Program-made: the position numbers and the translations under genes
In this document: in pieces, positions 1 through 8,054 of the stretch
Position numbering within the stretch: the stretch's first letter is position 1
How the letters are laid out: each line of letters opens with the position of its first letter
The notes under the pieces: model-generated
What the model was told of the DNA's origin: nothing
The model's database searches: none
What the model saw: the letters and a program-made list of their open reading frames with translations, nothing else
NCBI GenBank assembly: GCA_009785175.1
Contig: WQWV01000004.1
Coordinates: forward strand, 1 to 55,560
DNA: 55,560 bases
Direction: 5' to 3'
Source: Alphaproteobacteria bacterium
GTDB lineage: Bacteria; Pseudomonadota; Alphaproteobacteria; Rs-D84; CACZYB01

Positions 1-64
1 ATAACCCAAATCCCTCCTGCGAAGAGCTGGACGCAGGACAGCGCAAGCTTTGCAGGAGGGATTT
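1..64. repeat. Family B hairpin, copy B-1
   Basis: perfect 13-bp stem AAATCCCTCCTGC/GCAGGAGGGATTT, 31-nt loop GAAGAGCTGGACGCAGGACAGCGCAAGCTTT. Confidence 0.85.
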
Positions 65-175
65 ATAGCTACGCCGAAGGCGCCCCCCTTTTTTTGAATC
101 TCATATAGAATCTTGCCCCAAAACGCCAAGAGCAGTTGGCGTTTGTGAGGCGATGCTCGTGGGCAAGCCAGCTCG
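65..175. repeat. Family C repeat, copy C-1, directly after B-1
   Basis: TATAGCTACGC...AGAATCTTGCCCCAAAACGCCAAGAGCAGTTGGCGTTTGTGAGGCGATGC. Confidence 0.8.
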
Positions 176-180
176 CAGGG

Positions 181-690
181 CTACCCCTTGCTCTGCGATT
201 CATTATGCCTTTTGCGCGCTATTTCCTGCAAGTTTTTTATTTCATTCTCTTTGGCCTTGGAACCTTTGTTGTTCTCAAGGTGTTTTTTCTCGGCGATTTC
301 GCGCCACAAAAGCGTCCAACCCGGATTGTCCCCCGGGGCTTTCGCCTCCCGCGCCTTCTTGCTTTTTTCAAGCAGGGCCTCGTCCGCGACATGCAGCCGC
401 CCCGCCTCTATCATGAATTGCGCGAATTTCAGGGGCTCCTCTTTCCTAACCTTGGCTATCGCTTTCAAAAGCTCTACATCGAAATTGTCGAAATATTTTT
501 TCGCATGCTCCATGGCTGCTTCGTAATCTTCGGCTCTATCGGTAATTCCCGCATCGAAGATTATACCCAAATCGTTTATAAGGTTATCATGCTCCAAAAG
601 CTTCAAAACTCTTTCTCGGTTATTGTAAACGTCTCTCATTTGCGGCGAAAGTTTTTCGGAATTATGCGTTTTTTTCGGACTCATTTTCAT
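181..690 (-). CDS. hypothetical protein, 169 aa; carries one copy of a domain also present twice in the upstream gene
   Basis: ORF directly downstream of 687..1514 (overlap ATGA); shares xxIAxxxxxxPxxFxxxxxEA and terminal KRHNESQSKG with neighbour. Confidence 0.75.
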   Translation of the reverse strand: MKMSPKKTHNSEKLSPQMRDVYNNRERVLKLLEHDNLINDLGIIFDAGITDRAEDYEAAMEHAKKYFDNFDVELLKAIAKVRKEEPLKFAQFMIEAGRLHVADEALLEKSKKAREAKAPGDNPGWTLLWREIAEKKHLENNKGSKAKENEIKNLQEIARKRHNESQSKG

Positions 691-1514
691 ATCCTTCCCG
701 ATTGCGACTTCCTATGCTTCTCGATCGCCATCTCGTCGAACATACGCTTCATCGACACTTCTTTTTTAAGCTTATCGAATATCTCGGGCTCTAGATTCTT
801 CAACGAGGCTATTTTGATTATAAGTTTTGCGTCGTCGTCGCTTATGTGGTAATCTGTATTCAATGTGATCTTGCCGAAGACATCGATGGGTTTGACACCT
901 TCGTTCTCGACAAGGCCGATGACCATCTTGTTCACAAGGTCTTCATACCTGTCCATAAGGGCAATCGCGGCGGCGCGGCTCGAGACCACTTCCCTGCCAT
1001 AACTGCTTATGGGTTCGGAGCCCTTGTGTTCGTATTTTCCCTTGAACTTAAACCCGTGGCCCTTGCGGAAGGAAACCTCGCGCTTCTCGGCGCCCGCCTG
1101 CTCTTTGTTGTGAATATCAAGAATAAGCGCGTCGGCGGCCCTGGCAATGCCCTGATCTTCATGGTGCTTTTTGCGCATGGACTTCATTGTGGGCGGCAGC
1201 TTGGCCTCCGCCTCCTCTTCAAGCTTTGCGAAAGTCGCGGGGTCGTCGTTCTTCGTCTGGGCAATGGTAAAAAGGCGATTCCAGTCTTTATCGCTGAACG
1301 CGTTTTGAGTCATATCGGCCACTTCTTTGAAAACCTCTTTCGGAGAATATGCCGCCAAACCTTCCAAAGCAACGGCCAGCTCGTCGATAAAGGGCCCGTA
1401 TTTGCCCATAAGCTCGACCGTCTTGACGCGGTCCCTTAATGTATTTTGAACCCAAGGAGCAGGCGAAGCGTCCTTGTATTTATTTTCGGATTCCATTTTG
1501 AACTCCTTTTTCAT
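687..1514 (-). CDS. hypothetical protein, 275 aa; internal duplication of an unrecognised ~80-aa domain
   Basis: ORF with SD-like aaaaaggag upstream; promoter-like TTGACA-18-TAAAAT on minus strand. Confidence 0.75.
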   Translation of the reverse strand: MKKEFKMESENKYKDASPAPWVQNTLRDRVKTVELMGKYGPFIDELAVALEGLAAYSPKEVFKEVADMTQNAFSDKDWNRLFTIAQTKNDDPATFAKLEEEAEAKLPPTMKSMRKKHHEDQGIARAADALILDIHNKEQAGAEKREVSFRKGHGFKFKGKYEHKGSEPISSYGREVVSSRAAAIALMDRYEDLVNKMVIGLVENEGVKPIDVFGKITLNTDYHISDDDAKLIIKIASLKNLEPEIFDKLKKEVSMKRMFDEMAIEKHRKSQSGRI

Positions 1515-1595
1515 ATAAGATATTTTACCATTTCCCGGGCGGCCTTGTCAAACTAAATCCTTGTAAAATCGGGTCGCGCAAGTTATTATTCAATC

Positions 1596-2393
1596 ATGAA
1601 GATACTATTTTTCGGCGATGTTATGGGAAGGCGCTCTCGCACGGCGCTTTTGGAACAAATGGCGCATATCAAGGGGCAAACCGCCGCCGACGTTGTGATC
1701 GTCGACGCGGATAACGCCGCGCACGGATACGGCCTTACGCCGAAAGTAGCCGCCGACATGCTAAAGAAAATCGACGTGTTGACAATCGGCGACCATACCT
1801 GGGATCACGAAAACCTGCGCGAGTTTATCAAGGCCGAGCCTCGCCTTGTCCGCCCCGCCAACTGGCACAAATTTCCCGAAGGCAGCGGGGCGAGCGTCAT
1901 AAAGGTCGGCAAAAAAAAGCTCCTTGTGATAAGCCTCTTGGGCACGCTTTTCATGCACCGCGACAAAATCGACAACCCGTTCGAAACGGTTCAGGAAATA
2001 TTGAAAGATTATAAACTCGGCAAAAACGTCGACGCTATATTCGTGGACTTCCACGCCGAAACGACAAGCGAGAAGGTCTCGCTCGCCAACTTTCTTGACG
2101 GCAAAATCACCGCGCTTATCGGATCCCACACGCATATCCCGACATGCGACGAAAGGATATTGCCCGCCGGCACCGCATTCCAAACCGACGCGGGCATGTG
2201 CGGCGACTTCGATTCCTCGATCGGCATGGACAAGGGCGTATCGATGAGGCGCTTCATGAACATGCCCAAGGAGCCGCTCCGTCCCGCCGAAGGAGATCCG
2301 ACGCTGAACGGCACGCTTGTCGAAGTGCTTCCGAACGGCCTTGCGAAATCGATCAAGCGCGTGCGTTTCGGGAAAAACTTGAATGCGAATTGA
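1596..2393 (+). CDS. YmdB-type metallophosphoesterase (TIGR00282-like)
   Basis: MKILFFGDVMGRRSR..., GDHTWDH, GSHTHIPTCDERILP.GTAFQTDAGMCGDFDSSIGM. Confidence 0.9.
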   Translation: MKILFFGDVMGRRSRTALLEQMAHIKGQTAADVVIVDADNAAHGYGLTPKVAADMLKKIDVLTIGDHTWDHENLREFIKAEPRLVRPANWHKFPEGSGASVIKVGKKKLLVISLLGTLFMHRDKIDNPFETVQEILKDYKLGKNVDAIFVDFHAETTSEKVSLANFLDGKITALIGSHTHIPTCDERILPAGTAFQTDAGMCGDFDSSIGMDKGVSMRRFMNMPKEPLRPAEGDPTLNGTLVEVLPNGLAKSIKRVRFGKNLNAN

Positions 2394-3480
2394 CCGCCTG
2401 ATACTCTCCGATTTCCGCTCGTATTCCAAGTTGGATTTAACGATCGCCACAGCCAAGAATATTATCTTGACCGGCGAGAACGGAGCAGGCAAGACGAACG
2501 TGCTCGAGGCGATTTCCATGCTCTCTCCCACCGGCCCCCTTCGCAAAACCGGCACGAAGGAACTTGGCAAAATCGACGGGGAAAATCACAAGCCCTGGAC
2601 GGTATTCGCGCATGCGAATGGACACGAGATAGGAGTCGCGAACACGGGCGAGAATACGAAATCGATTCGCGTGAACGGCGCCGCTTCGGACATGGTGGGG
2701 CTGGTGGAATCGATAAGGGTGATTTGGATCACGCCGTTGCAAGACCGCCTATTCTCGGAAAATTCAAGCGAGCGCAGGCGCTTCCTCGACTCGCTTATCG
2801 GCAATTTCAATCCGTGGTATTCCGATTTGCTCGCCGATTATAACTCGGCGCTAAAACAGCGCGCTAAAGTTTTGAAAAGCCCCGCTCCCGACACCGCCTG
2901 GCTCGACAGTATCGAGGCCGAGCTGGCAAGCCTGAACGTATCAATCGCCGCCTCGCGCATCGATTTCATCGCCAAGATTAATAAAATTATGGCCGCCCGC
3001 CAAACCGACTTCCCGAATATAAGAATCAATATAGAGGGCTTCGCCGAAAACCTGCTGGCCTATAAAAAATCCGCCCCCGCCGAGGAGGAAATCAAGGCCG
3101 AGCTCCGCCACAACCGCGGCGCGTTCAAGTATCAGTCCCAACCGGCGGTCGAAGGCGCGCACCGCTCGGACTTTTCCGCAACCAACGTTGATAAGGATAT
3201 AGATTGCTCGCAAACTTCCACAGGCGAGCAGAAGCTTGCCACGATTTCGATCGTCCTTGCCTATGCCGAGATGAACCGGCTGGAAAACGGGGATTATCCC
3301 GTGATATTGCTTGACGAAGCGGCGGCGCACCTTGATACGAAACGCAGGGCGCAACTTTTCGCCGCGATCGAAAAACTTCCGACGCAAATCTGGCTGACCG
3401 GCGCGAACAAGGGCGATTTCGACGGCCTTCCCGGCGAAAATTCCCTATATATTAGCATAGCTAATTCAAGTCCGACTTGA
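2383..3480 (+). CDS. recF: DNA replication/repair protein RecF
   Basis: LSDFRSYSKLDL, Walker A TGENGAGKTNVLEAISML, STGEQK signature, VILLDEAAAHLD. Confidence 0.93.
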   Translation: MRIDRLILSDFRSYSKLDLTIATAKNIILTGENGAGKTNVLEAISMLSPTGPLRKTGTKELGKIDGENHKPWTVFAHANGHEIGVANTGENTKSIRVNGAASDMVGLVESIRVIWITPLQDRLFSENSSERRRFLDSLIGNFNPWYSDLLADYNSALKQRAKVLKSPAPDTAWLDSIEAELASLNVSIAASRIDFIAKINKIMAARQTDFPNIRINIEGFAENLLAYKKSAPAEEEIKAELRHNRGAFKYQSQPAVEGAHRSDFSATNVDKDIDCSQTSTGEQKLATISIVLAYAEMNRLENGDYPVILLDEAAAHLDTKRRAQLFAAIEKLPTQIWLTGANKGDFDGLPGENSLYISIANSSPT

Positions 3481-3507
3481 CATTTCGCGTCGTCGAAGGC
3501 ATTCTCT

Positions 3508-5988
3508 ATGCCCATGTCGAATAAACTTCTAATCGTAGAAAGCCCCGCCAAGTCGAAAACCATCGGCAAGTATCTTGGCAACGATTTTACCGTAGTTGCT
3601 TCCATCGGCCACGTGCGCGACCTTGTCCGCTCCGACGGCTCGGTCGACCCCGCGAACGACTTCGCGTTAAAATGGGAGAATATCAAGGACAACCGCGGCA
3701 ACGATAAAACCAAGCCGCTTATCGCCGCTGCGAAAAAAGCGGACGAAATATATCTTGCCACCGACCCGGACAGAGAGGGCGAAGGCATATCGTGGCACAT
3801 CGCGCAAATCATCGGCGACAAGAAACCCATGCACCGCGTTGTTTTTCACGAGATCACGAAGAAGGCCGTGAACGAAGCGATCAAGGCTCCGCGAGGCCTT
3901 GACGATAATTTAATAAGCGCATATCTGGCAAGGCTCTCGCTCGACTGGCTTGTGGGATTTACGCTCTCGCCGGTTCTCTGGAGAAAGCTTCCGGGATCCA
4001 AATCCGCCGGCCGCGTGCAATCGGTCGCTCTGCGCCTTGTCTGCGAGCGCGAAAAGGAAATAGAGACGTTCGTCAAGCGCGAATACTGGTCGATCGAGGC
4101 GGTCTTCGAAACGGTCGAGGGCAAAATATTCGCCGCGAAACTTTTCACCTTCGACGGCAAGAAACTCGACAAGTTCGATATAGGGTCGAAGGCCGCCGCC
4201 GAGCAGATCTTGGCCGCTCTTGGCCGCGAATTTTCTATCTCTGGGATCGAGCGCAAGAAGCAGCTAAGGAAGCCCGTCGCGCCGTTTACGACCTCTACGT
4301 TGCAACAGGAAGCCTCGCGCAAGCTCGGATTTTCCGCCAAACAGACGATGCAGACCGCACAACGCCTTTACGAAAACGGTCATATTACATATATGCGAAC
4401 CGACGCTGTGAACTTATCTTCCGAAGCTGTGGGCGCGATTCGCGACATGATCAAGGGCGAATACGGCGACAAATATCTTCCCAAGGCCGCCATACACTAC
4501 GACAACAAATCCAAGAACGCGCAAGAAGCGCACGAGGCGATTCGACCGACCCATTTCGACGCCCCGCCCGCCGCGTTGAAATCGGAACTCGAAACCGACC
4601 AGCTCAAACTCTACGAGCTTATATTCAAACGCACCGTCGCGTGCCAGATGGTGCCCGCGGAATTGAACCTTGTCGCAGTCGATATCGTCGACGGCAAGGG
4701 ATCCATGTTCCGCGCCAACGGCTCGCAAATCGCCTTCGACGGATTCATGAAGGTATATAAGGAGGACGAGGACGACAAGGCCGGCAACGCCGACGACGAT
4801 AACAAAATGCTCCCGGCGATGACCGAGGGCGACGCCGTAAAACCGAACGAGATCAAACCCGAGCAGCATTTCACGCAACCTCCGCCTCGCTATTCCGAAG
4901 CAAGCCTTGTAAAGAAGATGGAGGAGCTAGGCATCGGCCGCCCGTCGACCTATGCGTCCATTCTCTCGGTGATACAGGATCGGGGCTACGCCGAGCTTGA
5001 CAAGAAGAAATTCGTAGCGCTCGACCGCGGCCGCATAGTATCAAGCTTCCTTGAAAAGTTTTTCGCCAAGTATGTGGAATACGGATTTACCGCGTTCATG
5101 GAGGAGGAGCTGGATAACATCTCGCACGGCAAAATCGAATACAAGAAGGTGTTGCGCGATTTCTGGGGCGATTTTTCGAACGCGACGAACGCCGGCTTGA
5201 ACCTTCCGAACACCGATGTGATAGCCGCGATCAACCGCGACCTGGACGTCCATTTCTTCCCTGCAAACGCCGACGGATCCGATCCGCACAAATGCCCATC
5301 ATGCGAAGATGGCCGGCTTGACGTCCGGCTTGGGCGATACGGCGCGTTCATCGGTTGCAGCAGGTATCCCGATTGCAAATACATTCGCAACCTCTCGGAA
5401 ATTCCCACAATAGACGAGGACGGCAAGGCGCATACCGAACAAAAATCCGCCGGCGCGCAAACGCTTGGCTCGTCGCCCGACGGCACGCCGGTGTATTTGA
5501 AAAAAGGAATTTATGGCGAGTATGTCCAGCTTGGCGACGGCGCCAAGGACGACCCGCGCGGCCCCGTCCGCACCAGCCTGCCCAAGGGAGTGCTTGCGGA
5601 TTCATTGACGCTTGAACAGGCGCTGTTCCTCCTCGAACTTCCGAAATCGCTTGGCGTTGACGATGACGGAGGCGAGATTACGCTCCATACCGGCCGCTAT
5701 GGCCCCTATGTGAAAAAGGGCGATAAGATCGCGAATATCAAGACGGATATTTTCACGACCACGCTTGCCGACGCGCACGCTGTGTTGCTTGGAGCCAAGG
5801 AAAAACCGCGCGGCAAAACGCTTGGCCTCCACCCGTCCGACAACGCGCCGGTGGTATATCACGCAACCGGAAAATACGGCCCATACGTCCAGCATAACCG
5901 CACGTTCGCGAACATGCCCGAGCCCGAGAATGAAATCACGCTCGACCTCGCGCTTGCGAAACTGGCGCAACGGACGAAGAAGAAGTAA
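3508..5988 (+). CDS. topA: DNA topoisomerase I
   Basis: LLIVESPAKSKTIGKYL, ATDPDREGEGISWH, ITYMRTDA, C-terminal CPSC zinc finger. Confidence 0.97.
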   Translation: MPMSNKLLIVESPAKSKTIGKYLGNDFTVVASIGHVRDLVRSDGSVDPANDFALKWENIKDNRGNDKTKPLIAAAKKADEIYLATDPDREGEGISWHIAQIIGDKKPMHRVVFHEITKKAVNEAIKAPRGLDDNLISAYLARLSLDWLVGFTLSPVLWRKLPGSKSAGRVQSVALRLVCEREKEIETFVKREYWSIEAVFETVEGKIFAAKLFTFDGKKLDKFDIGSKAAAEQILAALGREFSISGIERKKQLRKPVAPFTTSTLQQEASRKLGFSAKQTMQTAQRLYENGHITYMRTDAVNLSSEAVGAIRDMIKGEYGDKYLPKAAIHYDNKSKNAQEAHEAIRPTHFDAPPAALKSELETDQLKLYELIFKRTVACQMVPAELNLVAVDIVDGKGSMFRANGSQIAFDGFMKVYKEDEDDKAGNADDDNKMLPAMTEGDAVKPNEIKPEQHFTQPPPRYSEASLVKKMEELGIGRPSTYASILSVIQDRGYAELDKKKFVALDRGRIVSSFLEKFFAKYVEYGFTAFMEEELDNISHGKIEYKKVLRDFWGDFSNATNAGLNLPNTDVIAAINRDLDVHFFPANADGSDPHKCPSCEDGRLDVRLGRYGAFIGCSRYPDCKYIRNLSEIPTIDEDGKAHTEQKSAGAQTLGSSPDGTPVYLKKGIYGEYVQLGDGAKDDPRGPVRTSLPKGVLADSLTLEQALFLLELPKSLGVDDDGGEITLHTGRYGPYVKKGDKIANIKTDIFTTTLADAHAVLLGAKEKPRGKTLGLHPSDNAPVVYHATGKYGPYVQHNRTFANMPEPENEITLDLALAKLAQRTKKK

Positions 5989-6055
5989 ATCGCATAATGT
6001 AGCTCCCAGCGAACTTGTTCGCTTCCGCCCTGCTCGGCGTTGGTGGCTTGCTCCG

Positions 6056-6180
6056 AAAAACTTCTCAGTTTGCGATGATGGCTAGGAAGCAAGATAAAAT
6101 TAAAAAGAAAGCGTATATAAGCATACGTGCTTTTTAATTTTTCACAGCTGACGCCGCCAGCGCACAAAATGGGAAGTTTT
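6056..6180. repeat. Family A structured repeat, copy A-a (flank type II, core type 2)
   Basis: arms AAAACTTC/GAAGTTTT; inner AAAATTAAAAAG/CTTTTTAATTTT; apical GCGTAT-ataagc-ATACGT. Confidence 0.8.
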
Positions 6181-6188
6181 AGTGGCAC

Positions 6189-6215
6189 TTGACAAATTTC
6201 CCCCCCCCATAGAAT
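6189..6215 (+). promoter_or_regulatory. C9-spacer promoter: TTGACA(6189-6194)-aattt-C9(6200-6208)-a-TAGAAT(6210-6215)
   Basis: direct read; same architecture at four other sites; ATG of downstream gene is 6 nt after -10. Confidence 0.7.
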
Positions 6216-6221
6216 AATCCC

Positions 6222-7892
6222 ATGGGCACAGCAATCTACCTCTTAAAACAATACTGGAAAAACACCAAGGGCCGGCGCCCGCTTGCCGTCCTTACTTCGC
6301 TTATGATGATAGTTTCCTTCGGCCTCTGGCTGTTCCAGCCGCTCCTTTTCGGCGCCATCATAAACACGATACAGAACTACCAGGGCGCGGCCGCGATTGA
6401 CCGCATCGTATTCCTCGCCTTCCTATGGGTGGGGATTTATTTGGGATTCAACACCGTATACCGCCTAAGCGAACACTTCGCCGTCCGCCTTGGATATTAC
6501 GCCAAGGCTCAATACATCGCGCGCAACTATAGGAAGCTGACAAGGCTGCCGCTTTCATGGCATGCCGACCACCACAGCGGCGAGTCCATCAACCGCGTTT
6601 CGCGCGCCGCGGACGAGCTCGAGCAGATGATAAACTGGCAATGGAATTACTGGGAGGTTTCGACGGGCATCGTCGGCTCAATCGCCGGACTGTTCTATTT
6701 GAATTGGAAAGTGGCGTCTATAGCGCTTGCGACCACCGTCGTATTCTATATCATCATAGGCTTCATCGACCGCAAAATCGAAAAACGCCTTGGCGAAATA
6801 AACGAGATGAGGAACCGGGTCTCCGCCTCGCTTTTCGACTTCGTATCCAATATCCGAAGCATCATAACGCTTCGCATGGGCGAACGCACGGCGCACGAGA
6901 TTGACGCCAAGGTCGAGGCCGCGCGCAAACCGACGATACAGGCCTGGGGCGTCCTTGGCCAAATCAAGTGGGCGATGTTTTCGATTTCGTTCATGTTCCT
7001 GCACGCGGGCATAGTTGTTTATTTCGTCCTATCCGATTTGTATAGCGCAACGCCGATAGATTTGGGCATGCTGACCGCGATATACCTTTACCTCGAGAAG
7101 ATAGGTTTCGCGAACTACGAGATGGCAGGCGCCTATAACCGCATGATTACGCAAAAGGCGGCGCTAAGGAACGCGGAAATCATCGAAGCGGCCGCCGAAG
7201 CTCCCGCTCCGGCCAAGGCACCCGCGAAATGGAAGAAGTTCGCGGCCGAGGGCGTGAAGTTCTCGCACTCCGACGGACACGGCAAGGACGTGATATGCGG
7301 CGCGGATTTCTGTTTCAAACGCGGCGAGAAAATCGCGCTTATGGGCGAGTCGGGCGCGGGCAAGTCGACGCTCCTTACACTGCTGCGCGGCCTCAACCGC
7401 GAAAAGCGCGGCAAGATGCTCATCGACGGCAAATCAAGCAGGCACGGCATCGGCGCGCTCTCGTCAATCACTACGCTTATGCTCCAGGACCCCGAGGTCT
7501 TCGAGAATACGATACGCTATAATATCACCATGGGCCTTGATTACACGGACGCCGAAATTGCACGCGCGCTAAGGCTCTCTAGGTTCGACCAGGTTATAAA
7601 AAAGCTGCCGCACGGCCTTGAAACCGATATACGCGAAAAGGGCGTGAACCTTTCCGGCGGCGAACGCCAGCGCCTGGCGCTTGCAAGGAATATCCTGTCC
7701 GCGCGCGATTCCGACATTATCCTTATGGACGAGATTACATCGAGCGTCGACGTGGAAAACGAAAGCCTCATCTATGACGCGCTGCTAAGCGAGTTTGGGG
7801 ACAAGACGATAATCGCCGCGGTGCACAAGCCGGCGATGGCCGCCAAATTCGGCCGCATCGTGCGCATCGAAAAAGGCGCCGTCCTTGCGTAG
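6222..7892 (+). CDS. ABC transporter, fused permease/ATP-binding (exporter type), 556 aa
   Basis: GESGAGKST, LSGGERQRLALARN, IILMDEITSSVD; N-terminal TM region. Confidence 0.9.
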   Translation: MGTAIYLLKQYWKNTKGRRPLAVLTSLMMIVSFGLWLFQPLLFGAIINTIQNYQGAAAIDRIVFLAFLWVGIYLGFNTVYRLSEHFAVRLGYYAKAQYIARNYRKLTRLPLSWHADHHSGESINRVSRAADELEQMINWQWNYWEVSTGIVGSIAGLFYLNWKVASIALATTVVFYIIIGFIDRKIEKRLGEINEMRNRVSASLFDFVSNIRSIITLRMGERTAHEIDAKVEAARKPTIQAWGVLGQIKWAMFSISFMFLHAGIVVYFVLSDLYSATPIDLGMLTAIYLYLEKIGFANYEMAGAYNRMITQKAALRNAEIIEAAAEAPAPAKAPAKWKKFAAEGVKFSHSDGHGKDVICGADFCFKRGEKIALMGESGAGKSTLLTLLRGLNREKRGKMLIDGKSSRHGIGALSSITTLMLQDPEVFENTIRYNITMGLDYTDAEIARALRLSRFDQVIKKLPHGLETDIREKGVNLSGGERQRLALARNILSARDSDIILMDEITSSVDVENESLIYDALLSEFGDKTIIAAVHKPAMAAKFGRIVRIEKGAVLA

Positions 7893-7900
7893 CCACCCCT

Positions 7901-8002
7901 CTCGTCATTCCGGCCACCGCATGTCCGCCGAAGCCTCGCGCGAAGGCGGAAGCCGGAATCCAAGCTAACTGGATACCGGGGCAAGCCCGGTATGACAGGG
8001 AT
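7901..8002. repeat. Family F palindromes (TCATTCCGGnn...CCGGAATCCA / ACTGGATACCGGGnnnnCCCGGTATGACA)
   Basis: imperfect inverted repeats of the common bacterial TCATTCCGGGCTTGACCCGGAATCCAG type. Confidence 0.7.
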
Positions 8003-8054
8003 ATGTTTACTTGCCCTCCAAAATAGGCTATAATACCCACGGAGGACTACGACC

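Noticed and set aside
1761-2570. Antisense ORF over the ymdB-like gene and recF
   Set aside because: Antisense shadow; sense genes have clear family motifs.
2383-3480. recF separated from dnaN (40137) as an unusual rearrangement
   Set aside because: Loss of dnaN-recF linkage is frequent in many lineages; not informative alone.
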